Source of the DNA: Alentia gelatinosa
Taxonomy: Eukaryota; Annelida; Polychaeta; Phyllodocida; Polynoidae
Direction of reading: 5' to 3'
Length of the DNA: 64,000 nucleotides
NCBI GenBank assembly: GCA_950022655.1
Contig: OX465580.1
Span: 791,122-855,121 of the forward strand
The first letter of the stretch is position 1, and every line of letters begins with the position of its first letter. A program made the translations under genes and the position numbers. Shown here piece after piece: positions 1 through 10,371 of this stretch. The notes beneath the pieces were generated by a model. It was not told the origin of the DNA and searched no databases. It was given only the letters and a program-made list of their open reading frames with translations.

Positions 1-916
1 GTAATATAGCCACGTGACAGAATAAGGAACTTCAGTATCGTGTGGTAAAATGCATGCTGGGTAATATAGCCACGTGACAGAATAAAGAACTTCAGTATCG
101 TGTGGAAAATGCATGCTGGGTAATATAGTCACTTGACAGAATGAAAAACTTCAGTATCGTTAGGTAAAATGCATGCTGGGTAATATAGCCACGTGACAGA
201 ATAAAGAACTTCAGTATCGTGTGGAAAATGCATGCTGGGTAATATAGTCACGTGACAAGAATAAAGAAATTCAGTATCGTGTGGTAAAATGTATGCTGGG
301 TAATATAGCCACGTGACAGAATAAAGAAATTCAGTATCGTGTGGTAAAATGCATGCTGGGTAATATAGCCACGTGACAGAATAAAAAACTTCAGTATCGT
401 GTGGTAAAATGTATGCTGGGTAATGTAGTCACGTGACAGAATGAAGAACTTCAGTACTGTGGGGTGAAATGCATGCTGGGTAATATAGCCACGTGACAGA
501 ATGAAAAACTTCAGTATCGTGTGGTAAAATGTATGCTGGGTAATATAGCCACGTGACAGAATGAAGAACTTCAGTATCGTGTGGTAAAATGCATGCTGGG
601 TAATATAGTCATGTGACAGAATGAAGAACTTCAGTATCGTGTGGTAAAATGTACGATGGGTAATATAGTCACGTGACAGAATAAAGAAATTCAGTATCAT
701 GTGGTAAAATGTATGATGGGTAATATAGTCATGTGACAGAATGAAGAACTTCAGTATCGTGTGGTAAAATGTACGATGGGTAATATAGTCACGTGACAGA
801 ATAAAGAACTTCAGTATCGTGTGGTAAAATGTATGATTGGTAATATAGTCATGTGACAGAATGAAGAACTTCAGTACTGCGGGGTGAAATGAATGCTGGG
901 TAATATGAGACCTGTG
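1..916. repeat. 60-bp minisatellite with an E-box in each unit
   Basis: About 15 tandem copies of a 60-bp unit, already under way at the window edge. Each unit carries an E-box region written GCCACGTGAC, GTCACGTGAC or a decayed form such as GTCATGTGAC, followed by an A/T-rich stretch and GCATGCTGGG. Units differ by scattered substitutions and single-base indels. The perfect palindrome GTCACGTGAC is seen at 247-256, 428-437, 668-677 and 788-797. A minus-strand frame of 229 codons (248-937) is open only because 60 is a multiple of 3 and the unit lacks stops in that frame; I do not call it a gene. Confidence 0.95.
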
Positions 917-1239
917 ACAAACAAGCTTGTTTAACACAACTTTTTGTGTCCAGTTGTATATAAAAGAAATTCAAAATCTAAATGTAAGTGCCCGATTTGC
1001 GGAATAGTTCACTTGGCATTTCCAACAGGTTGAAAGTGGTTGAATATTTATCAACAAGTACACAACAGTTCATGAAAAGAGCAGTTAGGCCTGTAAACAT
1101 ATTAACCTTTCATGGAGCGTTCTCGTAGGTACACACTCTCTCTCCAAGCACAGGTCTAGAGTAAAGCTCGGCTCGGAGCTGCTCCTCGAGCTGTGAGTAG
1201 TTCCGTATTAGCTCAACAGGGGACGCTGATGGAGATGGA
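917..1239. other. Unique spacer with TATA-like box and a 14-bp palindrome
   Basis: This is the single-copy sequence between two 60-bp arrays. A perfect palindrome AAACAAGCTTGTTT lies at 919-932 and a good TATA-type sequence TATATAAAAG at 957-966. No coding frame of note is present. The TATA-like box lies about 270 bp upstream of the first ATG (1229) of the long stop-free frame in the next array, so it could drive transcription of that array, but no other core-promoter element is visible nearby. It may equally be a chance A/T-rich match. Confidence 0.5.
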
Positions 1240-4200
1240 TGGTATCAGCTTCTCCAGGAAGATGGCCGCTACGTATTACTTTATACTGACTACTGCCGGT
1301 ATCTTCTCCAGTATAACGGTGATGGCCGCTACGTATTACTTTATACTGACTACTGCCGGTATCTTCTCCAGTATAACGGTGATGGCCGCTACGTATTACT
1401 TTATACTGACTACTGCCGGTATCTTCTCCAGTATAACGGTGATGGCCGCTACGTATTACTTTATACTGACTACTGCCGGTATCTTCTCCAGTATAACGGT
1501 GATGGCCGCTACGTATTACTTTATACTGACTGCTGCCGGTATCTTCTCCAGGAAGACAGTGATGGCCGCTACGTATTACTTTATACTGACTACTGCCAAT
1601 ATCTTCTCCAGTATAACGGTGATGGCCGCTACGTATTACTTTATACTGACTACAGCCGGTATCTTCTCAAGCAAGACAGTGATGGCCGCTACGTATTACT
1701 TTATACTGACTACTGCCAATATCTTCTCCAGTATAACGGTGATGGCCGCTACGTATTACTTTATACTGACTACAGCCGGTATCTTCTCCAGCAAGACAGT
1801 GATGGCCGCTACGTATTACTTTATACTGACTACTGCTGGTATCTTCTCCAGTATAACGGTGATGGCCGCCACATATTACTTTATACTGACTACTGCCGGT
1901 AGCTTCTCCAGTAAAACGGTGATGGCCGCTACGTTTTACTTTATACTGACTACTGCCGGTATCTTCTCCAGTATAACGGTGATGGCCGCTACGTATTACT
2001 TAATACTGACTACTGCCGGCATCTTCTCAAGTATAATGGTGATGGCCACTACGTATTTCTTTATACTGACTACTGCCGGTATCTTCTCCAGGAAGACGGT
2101 GATGGCCGCTACGTATTACTTTATACTGACTACTGCCGGTATCTTCTCCAGTGTAACGGTGATGGCTGCTACATATTACTTTATACTGACTACTGCCGGT
2201 ATCTTCTCAAGTATAACGGTGATGGCCGCTACGTATTACTTTATACTGACTACTGCCGGTATCTTCTCCAGTATAACGGTGATGGCTGCTACGTATTACT
2301 TTATACTGACTACTGCCGGTATCTTCTCCAGTATAACAGTGATGGCCGCTACGTATCACTTTATGCTGACTACTGCCGGTATCTTCTCCAGTATAACGGT
2401 GATGGCCGCTACGTATTACTTTATACTGACTACTGCAGGTATCTTCTCCAGGAAGACGGTGATGGCCGCTACGTATTACTTTATACTGACTACTGCCGGT
2501 ATCTTCTCCAGTATAACGGTGATGGCCGCTACGTATTACTTTATACTGACTACTGCCGGTATCTTCTCCAGTATAATGGTGATGGCCGCTACATATTACT
2601 TTATACTGACTACTGCCGGTATCTTCTCAAGGAAGACGGTGATGGCCGCAACGTATTACTTTATACTGACTACTGCCGGTATCTTCTCCAGCAAGACGGT
2701 GATGGCCGCTACATATTACTTTATACTGACTACTGCCGGTATCTTCTCCAGTATAACGGTGATGGCCGCTACGTATTACTTTATACTGACTACTGCCGGT
2801 ATCTTCTCCAGTATAACGGTGATGGCCGCTACGTATTACTTTATACTGACTACTGCCGGTATCTTCTCCAGTATAACGGTGATGGCCGCTACGTATTACT
2901 TTATACTGACTACTGCCGGTATCTTCTCCAGTATAACGGTGATGGCCGCTACGTTTTACTTTATACTGACTGCTGCCGGTATCTTCTCCAGGAAGACAGT
3001 GATGGCCGCTACGTATTACTTTATACTGACTACTGCCAATATCTTCTCCAGTATAACGGTGATGGCCGCTACGTATTACTTTATACTGACTACTGCCGGT
3101 ATCTTCTCCAGTATAACGGTGATGGCCGCTACGTATTACTTTATACTGACTACTGCCGGTATCTTCTCCAGTATAACGGTGATGGCCGCTACGTATTACT
3201 TTATACTGACTACTGCCGGTATCTTCTCCAGTATAACGGTGATGGCCGCTACGTATTACTTTATACTGACTACTGCCGGTATCTTCTCCAGTATAATGGT
3301 GATGGCCGCTACGTATTACTTTATACTGACTACTGCCGGTATCTTCTCCAGTATAACAGTGATGGCCGCTACGTATTACTTTATACTGACTACTGCCGGT
3401 ATCTTCTCCAGTATAACGGTGATGGCCGCTACGTATTACTTTATACTGACTACTGCCGGTATCTTCTCCAGTATAACGGTGATGGCCGCTACGTATTACT
3501 TTATACTGACTACTGCCGGTATCTTCTCCAGTATAACGGTGATGGCCGCTACGTATTACTTTATACTGACTACTGCCGGTATCTTCTCCAGTATAACGGT
3601 GATGGCCGCTACGTATTACTTTATACTGACTACTGCCGGTATCTTCTCCAGTATAATGGTGATGGCCGCTACGTATTACTTTATACTGACTACTGCCGGT
3701 ATCTTCTCCAGTATAACAGTGATGGCCGCTACGTATTACTTTATACTGACTACTGCCGGTATCTTCTCCAGTATAACGGTGATGGCCGCTACGTATTACT
3801 TTATACTGACTACTGCCGGTATCTTCTCCAGTATAACGGTGATGGCCGCTACGTATTACTTTATACTGACTACTGCCGGTATCTTCTCCAGTATAACGGT
3901 GATGGCCGCTACGTATTACTTTATACTGACTACTGCCGGTATCTTCTCCAGTATAACGGTGATGGCCGCTACGTATTACTTTATACTGACTACTGCCGGT
4001 ATCTTCTCCAGTATAACGGTGATGGCCGCTACGTATTACTTTATACTGACTACTGCCGGTATCTTCTCCAGTATAACGGTGATGGCCGCTACGTATTACT
4101 TTATACTGACTACTGCCAATATCTTCTCCAGTATAACGGTGATGGCCGCTACGTATTACTTTATACTGACTACAGCCGGTATCTTCTCCAGCAAGACAGT

Positions 4201-7200
4201 GATGGCCGCTACGTATTACTTTATACTGACTACTGCTGGTATCTTCTCCAGTATAACGGTGATGGCCGCCACATATTACTTTATACTGACTACTGCCGGT
4301 AGCTTCTCCAGTAAAACGGTGATGGCCGCTACGTTTTACTTTATACTGACTACTGCCGGTATCTTCTCCAGTATAACGGTGATGGCCGCTACGTATTACT
4401 TAATACTGACTACTGCCGGCATCTTCTCAAGTATAATGGTGATGGCCACTACGTATTTCTTTATACTGACTACTGCCGGTATCTTCTCCAGGAAGACGGT
4501 GATGGCCGCTACGTATTACTTTATACTGACTACTGCCGGTATCTTCTCCAGTGTAACGGTGATGGCTGCTACATATTACTTTATACTGACTACTGCCGGT
4601 ATCTTCTCAAGTATAACGGTGATGGCCGCTACGTATTACTTTATACTGACTACTGCCGGTATCTTCTCCAGTATAACGGTGATGGCTGCTACGTATTACT
4701 TTATACTGACTACTGCCGGTATCTTCTCCAGTATAACAGTGATGGCCGCTACGTATCACTTTATGCTGACTACTGCCGGTATCTTCTCCAGTATAACGGT
4801 GATGGCCGCTACGTATTACTTTATACTGACTACTGCAGGTATCTTCTCCAGGAAGACGGTGATGGCCGCTACGTATTACTTTATACTGACTACTGCCGGT
4901 ATCTTCTCCAGTATAACGGTGATGGCCGCTACGTATTACTTTATACTGACTACTGCCGGTATCTTCTCCAGTATAATGGTGATGGCCGCTACATATTACT
5001 TTATACTGACTACTGCCGGTATCTTCTCAAGGAAGACGGTGATGGCCGCAACGTATTACTTTATACTGACTACTGCCGGTATCTTCTCCAGCAAGACGGT
5101 GATGGCCGCTACATATTACTTTATACTGACTACTGCCGGTATCTTCTCCAGTATAACGGTGATGGCCGCTACGTATTACTTTATACTGACTACTGCCGGT
5201 ATCTTCTCCAGTATAACGGTGATGGCCGCTACGTATTACTTTATACTGACTACTGCCGGTATCTTCTCCAGTATAACGGTGATGGCCGCTACGTATTACT
5301 TTATACTGACTACTGCCGGTATCTTCTCCAGTATAACGGTGATGGCCGCTACGTTTTACTTTATACTGACTGCTGCCGGTATCTTCTCCAGGAAGACAGT
5401 GATGGCCGCTACGTATTACTTTATACTGACTACTGCCAATATCTTCTCCAGTATAACGGTGATGGCCGCTACGTATTACTTTATACTGACTACTGCCGGT
5501 ATCTTCTCCAGTATAACGGTGATGGCCGCTACGTATTACTTTATACTGACTACTGCCGGTATCTTCTCCAGTATAACGGTGATGGCCGCTACGTATTACT
5601 TTATACTGACTACTGCCGGTATCTTCTCCAGTATAACGGTGATGGCCGCTACGTATTACTTTATACTGACTACTGCCGGTATCTTCTCCAGTATAATGGT
5701 GATGGCCGCTACGTATTACTTTATACTGACTACTGCCGGTATCTTCTCCAGTATAACAGTGATGGCCGCTACGTATTACTTTATACTGACTACTGCCGGT
5801 ATCTTCTCCAGTATAACGGTGATGGCCGCTACGTATTACTTTATACTGACTACTGCCGGTATCTTCTCCAGTATAACGGTGATGGCCGCTACGTATTACT
5901 TTATACTGACTACTGCCGGTATCTTCTCCAGTATAACGGTGATGGCCGCTACGTATTACTTTATACTGACTACTGCCGGTATCTTCTCCAGTATAACGGT
6001 GATGGCCGCTACGTATTACTTTATACTGACTACTGCCGGTATCTTCTCCAGTATAATGGTGATGGCCGCTACGTATTACTTTATACTGACTACTGCCGGT
6101 ATCTTCTCCAGTATAACAGTGATGGCCGCTACGTATTACTTTATACTGACTACTGCCGGTATCTTCTCCAGTATAACGGTGATGGCCGCTACGTATTACT
6201 TTATACTGACTACTGCCGGTATCTTCTCCAGTATAACGGTGATGGCCGCTACGTATTACTTTATACTGACTACTGCCGGTATCTTCTCCAGTATAACGGT
6301 GATGGCCGCTACGTATTACTTTATACTGACTACTGCCGGTATCTTCTCCAGTATAACGGTGATGGCCGCTACGTATTACTTTATACTGACTACTGCCGGT
6401 ATCTTCTCCAGTATAACGGTGATGGCCGCTACGTATTACTTTATACTGACTACTGCCGGTATCTTCTCCAGTATAACGGTGATGGCCGCTACGTATTACT
6501 TTATACTGACTACTGCCGGTATCTTCTCCAGTATAACGGTGATGGCCGCTACGTATTACTTTATACTGACTACTGCCGGTATCTTCTCCAGTATAACGGT
6601 GATGGCCGCTACGTATTACTTTATACTGACTACTGCCGGTATCTTCTCCAGTATAACGGTGATGGCTGCTACGTATTACTTTATACTGACTACTGCCGGT
6701 ATCTTCTCCAGTATAACGGTGATGGCCGCTACGTATTACTTTATACTGACTACTGCCGGTATCTTCTCCAGTATTACAGTGATGGCCGCTACGTATTACT
6801 TTATACTGACTACTGCCGGTATCTTCTCCAGCAAGACGGTGATGGCCGCTACGTATTACTTTATACTGACTACTGCCGGTATCTTCTCCAGCAAGACGGT
6901 GATGGCCGCTACGTATTACTTTATACTGACTACTGCCGGTATCTTCTCCAGTATAACGGTGATGGCCGCTACGTATTACTTTATACTGACTACTGCCTGT
7001 ATCTTCTCCAGTATAACGGTGATGGCCGCTACGTATTACTTTATACTGACTACTGCCGGTATCTTCTCCAGTATAACGGTGATGGCCGCTACGTATTACT
7101 TTATACTGACTACTGCCGGTATCTTCTCCAGTATAACGGTGATGGCCGCTACGTATTACTTTATACTGACTACTGCCGGTATCTTCTCCAGTATAACGGT

Positions 7201-7668
7201 GATGGCCGCTACGTATTACTTTATACTGACTACTGCCGGTATCTTCTCCAGTATAACGGTGATGGCCGCTACGTATTACTTTATACTGACTACTGCCGGT
7301 ATCTTCTCCAGTATAACGGTGATGGCCGCTACGTGTTACTTTATACTGACTACTGCCGGTATCTTCTCCAGTATAACGGTGATGGCCGCTACGTATTACT
7401 TTATACTGACTACTGCCGGTATCTTCTCCAGTATTACGGTGATGGCAGCTACGTATTACTTTATACTGACTACTGCCGGTATCTTCTCCAGTATTACGGT
7501 GATGGCCGCTACGTATTACTTTATACTGACTACTGCCGGTATCTTCTCCAGTATAACGGTGATGGCCGCTACGTGTTACTTTATACTGACTACTGCCGGT
7601 ATCTTCTCCAGTATAACGGTGATGGCCGCTACGTGTTACTTTATACTGACTACTGCCGGTATCTTCCC
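1240..7668. repeat. 6.4-kb 60-bp minisatellite, about 107 units
   Basis: About 107 head-to-tail copies of an exactly 60-bp unit beginning GATGGCCGCTACGTATTACT. I saw no indel in any full unit. Variants are confined to a few sites (for example GGT to AAT, ATA to AAG, ACG to ATG). The plus-strand frame is open from a first ATG at 1229 to the stop at 7685-7687. It encodes the 20-residue repeat VMAATYYFILTTAGIFSSIT. A second plus frame and one minus frame are also stop-free within the units. Variant codons include many amino-acid-changing substitutions (Y to F or H, G to N, I to K, T to M), and nothing suggests silent sites are favoured. I therefore treat it as a non-coding minisatellite with a fortuitous open frame. 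A real repetitive hydrophobic protein is possible but unsupported. Confidence 0.95.
1681..6480. repeat. Higher-order duplication: two 2,400-bp blocks of 40 units
   Basis: Units at 1681-4080 recur in the same order at 4081-6480. Diagnostic variant units pair at exactly 2,400 bp: the AAT variant (1681/4081), the GCCGCCACATATT unit (1861/4261), the GTGTAACGGT unit (2101/4501), the GTATCACTTTATG unit (2341/4741) and the AAGGAAGACGGT unit (2581/4981). Reading unit by unit I found no difference between the blocks. A shorter 360-bp (6-unit) repeat is nested inside each block (3241-3600 with 3601-3960, and 5641-6000 with 6001-6360). This implies a recent large duplication after earlier small ones. 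Confidence 0.9.
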
Positions 7669-8079
7669 CGGTTTGAATGCTACGTGATATTCACTCGGCT
7701 GTCGTCCACAACTTTGCATCAAACCCGTGGAGAACAACGACTTTGACCAAAACGTGTTGCTTTCTTCTATCTAATCTTCAAACGGCATTAAGGGAACACC
7801 ATCACCAATATGAACCTTCACAACAATAATACGCGAATCCGATTCTTCATCAATCTACGAATTGACGTTGACCCTGATTAGACTGTTGATATTCAGAGAA
7901 ATATTACCTCACAGCCGCAGACTGTGTACAGGAACTCTTCTACAAATCTGTCTCTTCATGCAGCCTCAAGGGTCTGCTGTGATAAATACTCAAGTGAATG
8001 TTCCTCGTCAGGTCGTATGTTCTATTTACAATGAAATATTGCTTTTAATAAATATTAGATGAGATATTTTGTAAATATG
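7669..8079. other. Unique spacer, 3' flank of the candidate minus-strand exon
   Basis: Single-copy sequence between the 60-bp array and the candidate exon at 8080-8299. No recognisable gene. Its right part would be the 3' untranslated region and downstream flank of that exon on the minus strand. A 66-codon plus frame at 7862-8062 has no features that support it. Confidence 0.4.
8044..8049 (-). promoter_or_regulatory. Possible polyadenylation signal ATTAAA (minus strand)
   Basis: ATTAAA on the minus strand, about 30 bp past the stop codon of the candidate terminal exon at 8080-8299. ATTAAA is the commonest variant of the animal AATAAA signal. Its position is suitable, but a six-base match in A/T-rich DNA is weak alone. 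Confidence 0.25.
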
Positions 8080-8299
8080 TTACGTCGATGCCGAGCCTGA
8101 CGGCATAGAATGTGAATCATTGATAAATTTCTCCAATAGAAGACTCACATTGAGCAGGATAATAAGTCCTAAAAATAAACTTAATATCGTCACAGTCTTG
8201 TCTACAGAGAGACCTTCAGGAAAGATCGATTCTGATTTCTCGCCAATTACCTCCTTGACAATACTCTCAGAAAATACAAGGCGCAAATACAAAGTTGTG
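8080..8299 (-). CDS. Candidate 3'-terminal exon encoding a membrane-spanning C-terminus
   Basis: A minus-strand frame of 72 codons runs from just after a strong splice-acceptor-like sequence to a stop at 8080-8082. The acceptor is a long pyrimidine tract (T-rich, complement of 8302-8330) ending CTCCTTTAG, with the AG at 8301-8300. Unlike the flanking arrays the peptide has normal protein composition. It has a charged stretch (VKEVIGEKSESIF), then a hydrophobic segment TILSLFLGLIILLNVSLLL that would make one transmembrane helix, then a short polar tail ending GSAST. An ATTAAA signal follows the stop. If real, this is the last exon of a single-pass membrane protein whose upstream intron holds the 68-bp array at 8330-9985. 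The same frame continues without a stop into that array, but those repeats are not credible coding sequence. I recognise no family. It could be a chance frame. Confidence 0.3.
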
Positions 8300-8329
8300 C
8301 TAAAGGAGTGTAAGAAGTAAAAAAAAAGA

Positions 8330-9985
8330 TTTAGTTGTGAGTGTAAGAAGCAAACAACAGACTGAGTTGTAAGAGTGAGAGATACAAACAGTAGACTGTG
8401 CTGTGAGAGTGTAATAAACAAACAACAGACTGAGTTGTAAGAGTGAGAGATACAAACAGTAGACTGTGCTGTGAGAGTGTAATAAACAAACAACAGACTG
8501 AGTTGTAAGAGTGAGAGATACAAACAGTAGACTGTGCTGTGAGAGTGTAATAAACAAACAACAGACTGAGTTGTAAGAGTGAGAGATACAAACAGTAGAC
8601 TGTGCTGTGAGAGTGTAATAAACAAACAACAGACTGAGTTGTAAGAGTGAGAGATACAAACAGTAGACTGTGCTGTGAGAGTGTAATAAACAAACAACAG
8701 ACTGAGTTGTAAGAGTGAGAGATACAAACAGTAGACTGTGCTGTGAGAGTGTAATAAACAAACAACAGACTGAGTTGTAAGAGTGAGAGATACAAACAGT
8801 AGACTGTGCTGTGAGAGTGTAATAAACAAACAACAGACTGAGTTGTAAGAGTGAGAGATACAAACAGTAGACTGTGCTGTGAGAGTGTAATAAACAAACA
8901 ACAGACTGAGTTGTAAGAGTGAGAGATACAAACAGTAGACTGTGCTGTGAGAGTGTAATAAACAAACAACAGACTGAGTTGTAAGAGTGAGAGATACAAA
9001 CAGTAGACTGTGCTGTGAGAGTGTAATAAACAAACAACAGACTGAGTTGTAAGAGTGAGAGATACAAACAGTAGACTGTGCTGTGAGAGTGTAATAAACA
9101 AACAACAGACTGAGTTGTAAGAGTGAGAGATACAAACAGTAGACTGTGCTGTGAGAGTGTAATAAACAAACAACAGACTGAGTTGTAAGAGTGAGAGATA
9201 CAAACAGTAGATTGTGCTGTAAGAGTGTAAGAAGCAAACAACAGACTGAGTTGTAAGAGTGAGAGATACAAACAGTAGATTGTGCTGTAAGAGTGTAATT
9301 AACAAACTGCAGATTATGATGTGAGAGTGAGAGTAACAAATAGTAGATTGTGCTGTAAGAGTGTAAGAAGCAAACAACAGACTGAGTTGTAAGAGTGAGA
9401 GATACAAACAGTAGATTGTGCTGTGAGAGTGTAATAAACAAACAGCAGATTGTGGTGTAAGAGTGAGGGAAACAAACTGCAGATTGTGCTATGAGAGTGT
9501 AATAAACAAACAGTAGATTGTGTTGTGAGAGTGTGATAAACAAACAACAGATTGTGCTGTTAGAGTTGGAGACAAACAGTAGATTGTGTTGAGAGTGAGG
9601 GAAACAAATAGCATTTTTTTGGAGAGCGAAAGAAACAAATAGCAGTTTGTGTTGTGAGAGGTGAGAAACAAACAACAGATTGTGTTGTGAGAGTGTGATA
9701 AACAAACAACAGATTGTGCTGTCAGAGTTGGAAACAAACAGCAGATTGGTTGTGAGATTGTGAGAAACAAACAACAGATTGTGTTGTGAGAGTGTGAGAA
9801 ACAAACGGCAGATTGTGCTGTGAGAGTGTGAGAAACAAATGGCAGATTGTGTTGTGAGATTTTGAGATACAAACAGCAGGCTGTGCTATGAGAGTGTGAA
9901 AAACAAACGGCAGATTGTGCTCTGAGATTGTGAGATATAAACAGCAGACTGTGCTATGAGAGTGTAAGATACAAACAGGAGATTG
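8330..9985. repeat. 34-bp minisatellite homogenised as 68-bp dimers
   Basis: Tandem 34-bp monomers of the type GAGTGTAATAAACAAACAAC. From about 8403 to 9218 two monomer types alternate strictly (one GAGAGATACAAACAGTAGAC, one GTGTAATAAACAAACAAC), giving about 12 virtually identical 68-bp dimers. From about 9219 to 9985 the monomers are more divergent and irregular, an older edge. All minus frames are stop-free over long stretches, and 68 bp cycles through the three frames. The resulting 574-codon frame at 8080-9804 is therefore repeat-derived apart from its last 72 codons. Confidence 0.95.
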
Positions 9986-10019
9986 TGCTTGGCCTCAATT
10001 TTAGGAGGAGACGCTAAGA

Positions 10020-10264
10020 CGCTACTACGTCATCATAAAAGCCTGACGTCATCAGTGACGTCGGGATTTCCCAGGCGACCAGCGACACGTCAAAAAGCGC
10101 GGCAAAGCGATTCATTGTCGTCTGCCCAGGTCGATCACGTGACTGCCCGGTCATGTGACACACGTGTGATCGTACGAGGAAAACCAATACAATTAAGGGG
10201 TGGGCGGAGCGCCCTGATGATGTATAATGGACATTTATAAGGCGAGGCTGTCGGCGGGCTTGTG
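10020..10264 (+). promoter_or_regulatory. Candidate TATA/CCAAT/GC-box promoter with CRE, kappaB-like and E-box sites
   Basis: A CpG-containing single-copy island whose motifs stand in textbook order on the plus strand. There is TACGTCA at 10027-10033, a full CRE TGACGTCA at 10044-10051, and a second half site GTGACGTC at 10055-10062. A match to the NF-kappaB consensus, GGGATTTCCC, is at 10063-10072. E-boxes CACGTG lie at 10136-10141 and 10161-10166, CCAAT at 10184-10188, a GC/KLF box GGGGTGGGCGG at 10197-10207, and TTTATAAGG at 10234-10242. The CCAAT-to-TATA spacing of about 50 bp is normal for an animal promoter and predicts a start near 10265. All of this is motif reading; no transcript is shown. 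Confidence 0.4.
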
Positions 10265-10365
10265 TGTGTCATATCGCCGGACGATGAACATGGCCGTGCG
10301 GCGCGACCATCAACCTGAATAATGAATGACCGCTCCATAAATCAGGCGGGAAAAGACGGCCCGAG
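10265..10365 (+). other. Possible first exon downstream of the TATA promoter
   Basis: This stretch follows the predicted start site and ends at a good donor-like sequence, GAG followed by GTGAAG at 10366. The only ATG frame from 10283 is 12 codons (MNMAVRRDHQPE) and closes before the donor, so the exon would be 5' untranslated with a short upstream frame. The intron would then begin with the purine-rich array at 10372. Weakly supported. Confidence 0.2.
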
Positions 10366-10371
10366 GTGAAG

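Noticed and set aside
1193..7687. A 2,164-residue repetitive membrane-type protein gene
   Set aside because: The frame follows from a 60-bp, stop-free unit. A second plus frame and a minus frame are also open within the units, substitutions show no preference for silent sites, and equal indel-free regularity is seen in the non-coding 62-bp array. Kept only as a finding to test.
8300..9872. Minus-strand Leu/Ser/Thr-rich proteins of 127-574 residues
   Set aside because: They are translations of 34/68-bp repeats in overlapping frames. Only the single-copy tail at 8080-8299 is retained as a candidate exon.
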